From NCBI RefSeq assembly GCF_036345995.1, contig NZ_CP107796.1, positions 496,001 through 560,000 on the forward strand: a stretch of 64,000 nucleotides of DNA, in the 5' to 3' direction. Shown here piece after piece: positions 34,441-64,000 of the stretch. Position numbers and translations under genes: made by a program. The stretch is from Streptomyces sp. NBC_00557. GTDB lineage: Bacteria > Actinomycetota > Actinomycetes > Streptomycetales > Streptomycetaceae. The stretch's first letter is position 1. Every line of letters begins with the position of its first letter. The notes below the pieces were generated by a model. It had not been told where the DNA came from and searched no databases. It was given only the letters and a program-made list of their open reading frames with translations.

Positions 34441-37227
34441 TTGACCACCGTGACGCTGTCGGGCGGCGCCCTCGTGGGCCGGGCCTCCGAGGCCGCCCGG
34501 ATACGGCAGTTCGTCAGGAACCCTGGTGAGGACGGGCACGTCCTGGTCGTCACCGGCAGTCCCGGCATCGGCAAGAGCGCCCTCGTCGACAGCGAGGTCG
34601 GCGAGCCGGCCGGGACCGGGGTGCGGGTGCTGCGGGCCGAGGGCAGCGAGACGGAACGGGAGCTGGCGTTCGCCGGGCTGCACCAGCTGCTGCGGCCGGT
34701 GCTGGCGCAGGCGCCGGTCCTGCCGCGGCGGCAGAGCGACGCGCTGCTCGGCGCCTTCGGCATGTCGGACACGCCGGACGAGCCCGACCAGCTGATCCTG
34801 CGCATCGCCGTACTGGGCCTCCTCGCGCACGTGGCCCGGTCGCGGCCGGTGCTGATCGTGGTGGACGACGCCCAGTGGCTGGACCAGGACACCGTGGACG
34901 TGCTGGCGTTCGTCGCGCGGCGGCTGGAGGGCGAGCGGATCGCCCTGCTGGGGCTGGTCCGCGCCGGCGCCCCGCTGCCCGCGTTCGCGCGGAGCTGCCC
35001 GGTGCTGGACCTGGGTCCCCTGGACGCGGATGCCGCGGGCCGGCTCCTGGACGCACAGCCGCGCCGCCCCACCGGCCCGCTGCGGGCACGGATCCTTCAG
35101 GAGGCCGAGGGCAATCCGCTCGCGCTGATCGAGTTCGCCCGTTCGGACCCCGGCCAGGCGCCGTGGCCGGTCGAACCGCTGCCGCTGGCGGACCGGCTGG
35201 AGCAGCGGTTCGCCGCCCGGCTGGCCGGCCTGCCCGGGGCCACCCGACAAGCGCTGCTGCTGGCGGCGACGGACCCGGGCGCCGTGTCCGGCGTGCCGCC
35301 TCAGGTGTGGCGGCCGGCCGAGCAGGCGGGCCTGATCGAGGTCCGCGACGCCGTCGTACGGTTCTGCCATCCCCTGATCCGGTCCGCGGTCTACCACGCG
35401 GCGCCGCCCACCCAGCGCCGGGCCGCGCACCGGCGGTGTGCCGCCGCGCTGCGCGAGGCGCCGGACCGGCGGGCCTGGCACCTGGCGGCCGCGGGCACCG
35501 GACCGGACGAGTCGGTGGCGCGGGAGATGGAGCGCACGGCGCGGCAGACGGGACGGCGGGGCGGTCTCGTCTCGGCGGCGCTGGCGCTGCAGCGGGCGGC
35601 CGAGCTCACCCCGGACCGCCGCGAGCGCGCCCGCCGGCTCACCCTGGCCGCCCGGCTGGCCGCGCCGACCGGGCAGACGGCCTGGGTCGAGGAGCTGACC
35701 GACCGGGTGCGGACGCTCTGCGACGACCCGGTGCTGCTCGCCCACGCCGCCCTCTGCCGGGGCCAGGCCCTCGCCCTCACCCCGCGCCGGGCCGCGGCCT
35801 ATCCGCTGCTGACCCGCACCGCGCGGGACCTGGCCCCCCACGACCCCGGTGACGCCCTGCAGGCGCTCGCGACCGCCGCCCTGATCTGCTACTACGGCGG
35901 CGACGCCGGGCAACGGGACGAACTGCGCCGTGACTTCTTCCGGCTCGCCGCCGCCATCGGCCCGCGCCCCGAACCGGACCTGGCGTCCCTGTGGATCCTG
36001 ACCGCCACCGACCCGTCCGCGGACCATGCCGCACTGCTCGCCGGTGTCCGCGGGCTGGCGGCCCTCGACACGGCCGGACCGGAACTGGCGGCGGCCACGG
36101 CGACCCTGGCGTGGCTGCTCGACGAGAACGCCCTCGCCCTCGGCCTGTTCGACACGGTGGGCGGGTCCCCGGCGGCCCCGTCGCCGCTGCCGGACGGGCT
36201 GCGCTGCGTGGAGGGGTGGGTCTGTCTGGAGTACGGCCGGTGGGCGCGTGCCCGGGCCGTCGCGGCGGCCTCGGCACGCGCGGCGGCGCAGAGCGACCCG
36301 CCCTACACGGCGGCGGCGCCGCCCGCCCTGGACGCCGCGGTGCTGGCGCTGCGCGGGGAGACGGGTCCGGCGCGCGCCGCGGCGCGGCAGGCGCTGGACC
36401 TCGTCGCCGCGCGGGAGAACCGGTTCGTGACCGTGCGGGCCCGCTGGGCGCTGGGCATGGCGGCGTGGGCGGACGGCGACCACGAGGACGCCTACGACCA
36501 GTTCCGCGCGATGTTCACCGCCGACGGCGACGAGGTCCACTACCACGTCTCCCGGTACGGCCTGGGCGACCTCGCCGCGGCGGCCGCGCGGATCGGGCGG
36601 CGGGAGAGCGCCCGCAGGATCGTGGCCCGGCTCGCGGAGCGCACGGCGGGCTCGTCGCCGCGGCAGCGGGCCCAGCTCGCCCGCGCCCGGGCGTTGCTGG
36701 CGGACGGCGAGGAGGCCGGGCAGCACTTCCGGGCGGCGCTCGACGAACCGGGCGCGCAGGAACGGCCGTTCAGCCACGCGCAGGTGCAACTCGAGTACGG
36801 CGAATGGCTGCGCCGCCGGCTGCGCTCGGGCCGGGCCCGGCCCCTGCTGGCCGGCGCGCTGGAGACGTTCGTACGGCTCGGTGCCGAACCGTGGGCCGCC
36901 CGCGCCCGGGCGGAGCTGCGGGCCGCCGGGATCCGTCAGAACACCGGCGGCCGGGACCGGCTGCCCGCGCTCACCCCGCAGCAGCGGCAGATCGTGAGCC
37001 TGGCGGCGCGCGGGCTGACCAACCGGGAGATCGGCGAGCGGCTCCAGCTGTCCCCGCGCACGGTCGGCTCCCATCTGTACCGGAGCTTCCCGAAGCTGGG
37101 CGTCACCGCGCGCTCCCAGCTGCGGGACGTCATCGACGGCCGCCGTACGGCGCCCGGGCTGTTCGCCCTCGTGGACGCGGGCGCCGGGGAGGACAGCGGC
37201 GACAGGCCGCAGCAGCACCCGGCCTGA
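34441..37227 (+). CDS. LAL-family LuxR transcriptional activator
   Basis: A 928-residue large ATP-binding LuxR regulator, the usual length for the family. Walker A GSPGIGKS is at 39-46 and Walker B VLIVVDDAQWLD near 138-149. A long helical, TPR-like middle follows, and a C-terminal LuxR helix-turn-helix near 843-900 (LTPQQRQIVSLAARGLTNRE...LSPRTVGSHLY). I chose TTG 34441 because GGGAGG lies five bases upstream; the next candidate is GTG 34450, and the frame remains open back to 33709 through non-coding-looking sequence. LAL proteins are pathway activators of macrolide clusters, so it probably switches on the PKS and tailoring genes, perhaps through the CCCTAG elements. Confidence 0.92.
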   Translation: MTTVTLSGGALVGRASEAARIRQFVRNPGEDGHVLVVTGSPGIGKSALVDSEVGEPAGTGVRVLRAEGSETERELAFAGLHQLLRPVLAQAPVLPRRQSDALLGAFGMSDTPDEPDQLILRIAVLGLLAHVARSRPVLIVVDDAQWLDQDTVDVLAFVARRLEGERIALLGLVRAGAPLPAFARSCPVLDLGPLDADAAGRLLDAQPRRPTGPLRARILQEAEGNPLALIEFARSDPGQAPWPVEPLPLADRLEQRFAARLAGLPGATRQALLLAATDPGAVSGVPPQVWRPAEQAGLIEVRDAVVRFCHPLIRSAVYHAAPPTQRRAAHRRCAAALREAPDRRAWHLAAAGTGPDESVAREMERTARQTGRRGGLVSAALALQRAAELTPDRRERARRLTLAARLAAPTGQTAWVEELTDRVRTLCDDPVLLAHAALCRGQALALTPRRAAAYPLLTRTARDLAPHDPGDALQALATAALICYYGGDAGQRDELRRDFFRLAAAIGPRPEPDLASLWILTATDPSADHAALLAGVRGLAALDTAGPELAAATATLAWLLDENALALGLFDTVGGSPAAPSPLPDGLRCVEGWVCLEYGRWARARAVAAASARAAAQSDPPYTAAAPPALDAAVLALRGETGPARAAARQALDLVAARENRFVTVRARWALGMAAWADGDHEDAYDQFRAMFTADGDEVHYHVSRYGLGDLAAAAARIGRRESARRIVARLAERTAGSSPRQRAQLARARALLADGEEAGQHFRAALDEPGAQERPFSHAQVQLEYGEWLRRRLRSGRARPLLAGALETFVRLGAEPWAARARAELRAAGIRQNTGGRDRLPALTPQQRQIVSLAARGLTNREIGERLQLSPRTVGSHLYRSFPKLGVTARSQLRDVIDGRRTAPGLFALVDAGAGEDSGDRPQQHPA

Positions 37228-37278
37228 CGCCCGCCGCCCGGCGCACTCCCGCACGGCCGGGCTCTCAGAGGCGCTCCT

Positions 37279-38265
37279 TCAGCGGGCCGGCCCCTTTCCC
37301 GCCGCCGCGCGTACCGCGTCGACCAGTTCGGCCTGCCGCAGGATGTCCTGGCCGGGCCCCTTGAAGTCGCCGCCGTCCAGCACCGTGCGGGCGAACCGGG
37401 AGACCAGTGAGGCGAACTGGTGGCCCGCGGGCAGGGTGCGTTCCTCCACGTGGTCCTGGCGTACGAGCCGCAGCACCGGGCGCAGGGCGGGCGGTGCGGT
37501 GAACGCGCGGTCGAGGGTGATGCTGCCCTCGCTGCCCCACAGGGTGCAGGCGCACCGGTACGACCGGTCGAAGCCGAACGTGAGCTGCCCGGTGCGTCCG
37601 GCCGGGTCGGCGACGAGCGCCGCGCCGGCCACGTCGACGCCGGTGGCCGGGTCCTCCCGCAGCACCGCGCCGTGGACGGCGACCTCCGGGCCGAGGTAGA
37701 GGGTCGCCGCGCGCAGCGTGTACACGCCGGCGTCGAGCAGCGCGCCGCCGCCGAGCGCCGGGTCGTAGCGGATGTCGCCGTCGGGCAGCGGCGGGAAGGC
37801 GAACTCGGCGGTGAGATGGCGGGGTTCGCCGATCGCGCCGGTGTCGACGAGGGCCCGTACGGCGTCGTGCTGGCCGTGGTGGAGGAACGCGAAGTTCTCC
37901 ATCAGCAGCAGCCCGGCGTCGTGGGCGGCGGAGACCAGCTCCGCCGCCTGGGCGCGGTCGGTGACGCACGGCTTCTCGGCGAGGACGTGCTTGCCCGCCG
38001 CGAGTGCCCGCGCCACCCACTCGGCGTGCAGCGCGGGCGGCAGGGGCACGTAGACGGCGTCGATGTCGTCCCGGGCGAGCAGCGCGGCGTAGCCGGTGAC
38101 CGCCTCGCAGCCGAACCGCCGGGCGACGGCCTCGGCCTTGTCGCGGCTGCGGCTGGCGACGGCCACGAGCCGCACCGACGGCTCGGCCGCCAGCGCGGGC
38201 AGGGTGGTGCGCTGGGCGATGGCGGCGCAGCCGATCACTCCGACGTTCAGCATGCGTTCCGACAC
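37279..38265 (-). CDS. Gfo/Idh/MocA oxidoreductase, NDP-hexose 3-ketoreductase-like
   Basis: A 328-residue NAD(P)-dependent oxidoreductase. The N-terminal Rossmann motif is GVIGCAAIAQRT; the catalytic-site motif GKHVLAEKP (Lys98) and LLMENFAFLHHGQHDAVR follow, then GGGALLDAGVYTLRAATLYLG. These stretches closely match the deoxysugar 3-ketoreductases (KijD10, SpnN, OleW group), which reduce NDP-3-keto-deoxyhexoses on the way to 2,6-dideoxy sugars. GTG 38263-38265 after GAGAGCGAG is my start; ATG 38251-38253 is a shorter option. It is the only deoxysugar gene in the window, so the remaining pathway and transfer genes should lie outside. It is convergent with the LAL gene, 51 bases away, with only a weak GGCCGG hairpin between. 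Confidence 0.85.
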   Translation of the reverse strand: MSERMLNVGVIGCAAIAQRTTLPALAAEPSVRLVAVASRSRDKAEAVARRFGCEAVTGYAALLARDDIDAVYVPLPPALHAEWVARALAAGKHVLAEKPCVTDRAQAAELVSAAHDAGLLLMENFAFLHHGQHDAVRALVDTGAIGEPRHLTAEFAFPPLPDGDIRYDPALGGGALLDAGVYTLRAATLYLGPEVAVHGAVLREDPATGVDVAGAALVADPAGRTGQLTFGFDRSYRCACTLWGSEGSITLDRAFTAPPALRPVLRLVRQDHVEERTLPAGHQFASLVSRFARTVLDGGDFKGPGQDILRQAELVDAVRAAAGKGPAR

Positions 38266-38472
38266 GGTCTCGCTCTCTTTCCGATGGGGTGGACGATGCA
38301 CGGCGACGGCTCGCGCCCGCGATGCTGTCGGGACGAGGACACGGTGACGCCGCCGGGGGCCGCCGGAGCTACGGCCCGGTCGGTCCCGACGGTCCGGCGG
38401 CCTCGTCGGGCGCGTCGGACTCGGTCCCCCGCCCGGCCCGGCGGACGTGCCGCTCGGGAGCCCGGCCGAAGT

Positions 38473-38498
38473 GCCGGACCGGCACCCGCCGGTCCGGC
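38473..38498 (-). terminator. Terminator downstream of PKS B
   Basis: A perfect 11-bp stem (GCCGGACCGGC) with a four-base loop begins 23 bases after the PKS B stop. It likely ends the PKS B transcript before the 3-ketoreductase gene. Confidence 0.8.
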
Positions 38499-38521
38499 GC
38501 TTGCGGTGATCCGAAGGCCCG

Positions 38522-53662
<15,141 letters not shown>

Positions 53663-53769
53663 CAGTCCCTAGAGCAGGCCCGAAGGCTTGGAGTCACCCG
53701 TACGGCGTTGGCAACGGGCAGGTCGGTGGGAATCGTGCGGGGGCGGGCGGTGGGTGGTGTGCGGCTGAA

Positions 53770-53807
53770 GGCCGGACGGGCCGCGGGGGGCTTCGGCCCG
53801 TCCGGCC
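53770..53807 (-). terminator. Strong hairpin between PKS A and PKS B
   Basis: A perfect 14-bp stem (GGCCGGACGGGCCG with its complement) and 10-base loop begins three bases after the PKS A stop. It may terminate or attenuate read-through into PKS B, or protect the PKS A mRNA 3' end. The remaining 107 bases to PKS B could hold a promoter (a GATTCCC is present) but none is clear. Confidence 0.8.
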
Positions 53808-53810
53808 GGT

Positions 53811-64000
<10,190 letters not shown>

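Noticed and set aside
37219..37260. CCGGCC/GGCCGG hairpin between the LAL and 3-ketoreductase genes as a terminator
   Set aside because: Only a 6-bp stem with a 30-base loop; too weak to call although a terminator would be expected at this convergent junction.
53669..53680. TCCCTAGAG just upstream of PKS B as another copy of the shared promoter element
   Set aside because: It faces the wrong way relative to PKS B, lies only 7-18 bases from the start codon and is better explained as the AGGGA ribosome site; kept out of the motif set.

Overview
This window is the interior of a large type I modular polyketide synthase (PKS) gene cluster from a high-GC actinomycete, most likely Streptomyces or a close relative. 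The evidence is the very high GC content, GTG/TTG starts with GGAGG-type ribosome sites, tightly overlapping GTGA/ATGA gene junctions, a LAL-type LuxR regulator and several CYP105/107-type P450s. Both window ends cut through PKS genes, so the cluster extends further in both directions.

Layout. All PKS genes are on the minus strand, so the assembly line reads from right to left. PKS A (53811-64000, 5' end off-window) shows the end of a probable loading module (acyltransferase tail and ACP) followed by two KS-AT-KR-ACP modules. PKS B (38522-53662) holds three modules. After a gap of about 24.5 kb filled with other genes come PKS C (2199-14066, two modules) and PKS D (1-2116, truncated in the AT of its first module). 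AT signature residues predict methylmalonyl-CoA for the first four extensions and malonyl-CoA for the next four. With the reductive domains this predicts, after an unseen starter, a four-unit polypropionate polyol, then a diene, then a saturated two-carbon unit, then at least one more acetate unit. No thioesterase is visible, so release must be encoded elsewhere.

The central 24.5 kb (14.1-38.5 kb) holds tailoring, export, regulation and an unusual minus-strand block. On the plus strand are two P450s, an ABC-type drug exporter and a LAL regulator. On the minus strand are a GT-C/GT39 membrane glycosyltransferase and an NDP-hexose 3-ketoreductase-like gene, which suggests the product carries a deoxysugar. 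Nine co-directional minus-strand genes (33643 down to 21559) encode a KASIII-like enzyme, a P450, a PEP-synthase/rifampin-phosphotransferase-like dikinase, a Pol-beta-type nucleotidyltransferase, an acyl-reductase-like extended SDR, an enlarged nucleoside-diphosphate-kinase-like protein, an AfsA-type (A-factor synthase) hot-dog protein, a UbiA-family membrane prenyltransferase and a nitroreductase-fold flavoprotein. I do not recognise this set as a described pathway. It is the best candidate here for new biology: possibly a butyrolactone-like signal or acyl side branch that passes through phosphorylated or nucleotidylated intermediates, or a self-protection system.

Regulation. Candidate promoters upstream of the first plus-strand P450, the ABC operon and the LAL gene share a TCCCTAG/TCCTTAG core. 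At the LAL gene it lies in a 16-bp palindrome resembling LuxR-family operators. Four strong GC hairpins mark transcript ends. Long near-identical DNA blocks inside the PKS genes (four copies of a ~1.02-kb methylmalonyl-AT cassette and two copies of a >=0.78-kb malonyl-AT cassette) indicate recent domain duplication or gene conversion.
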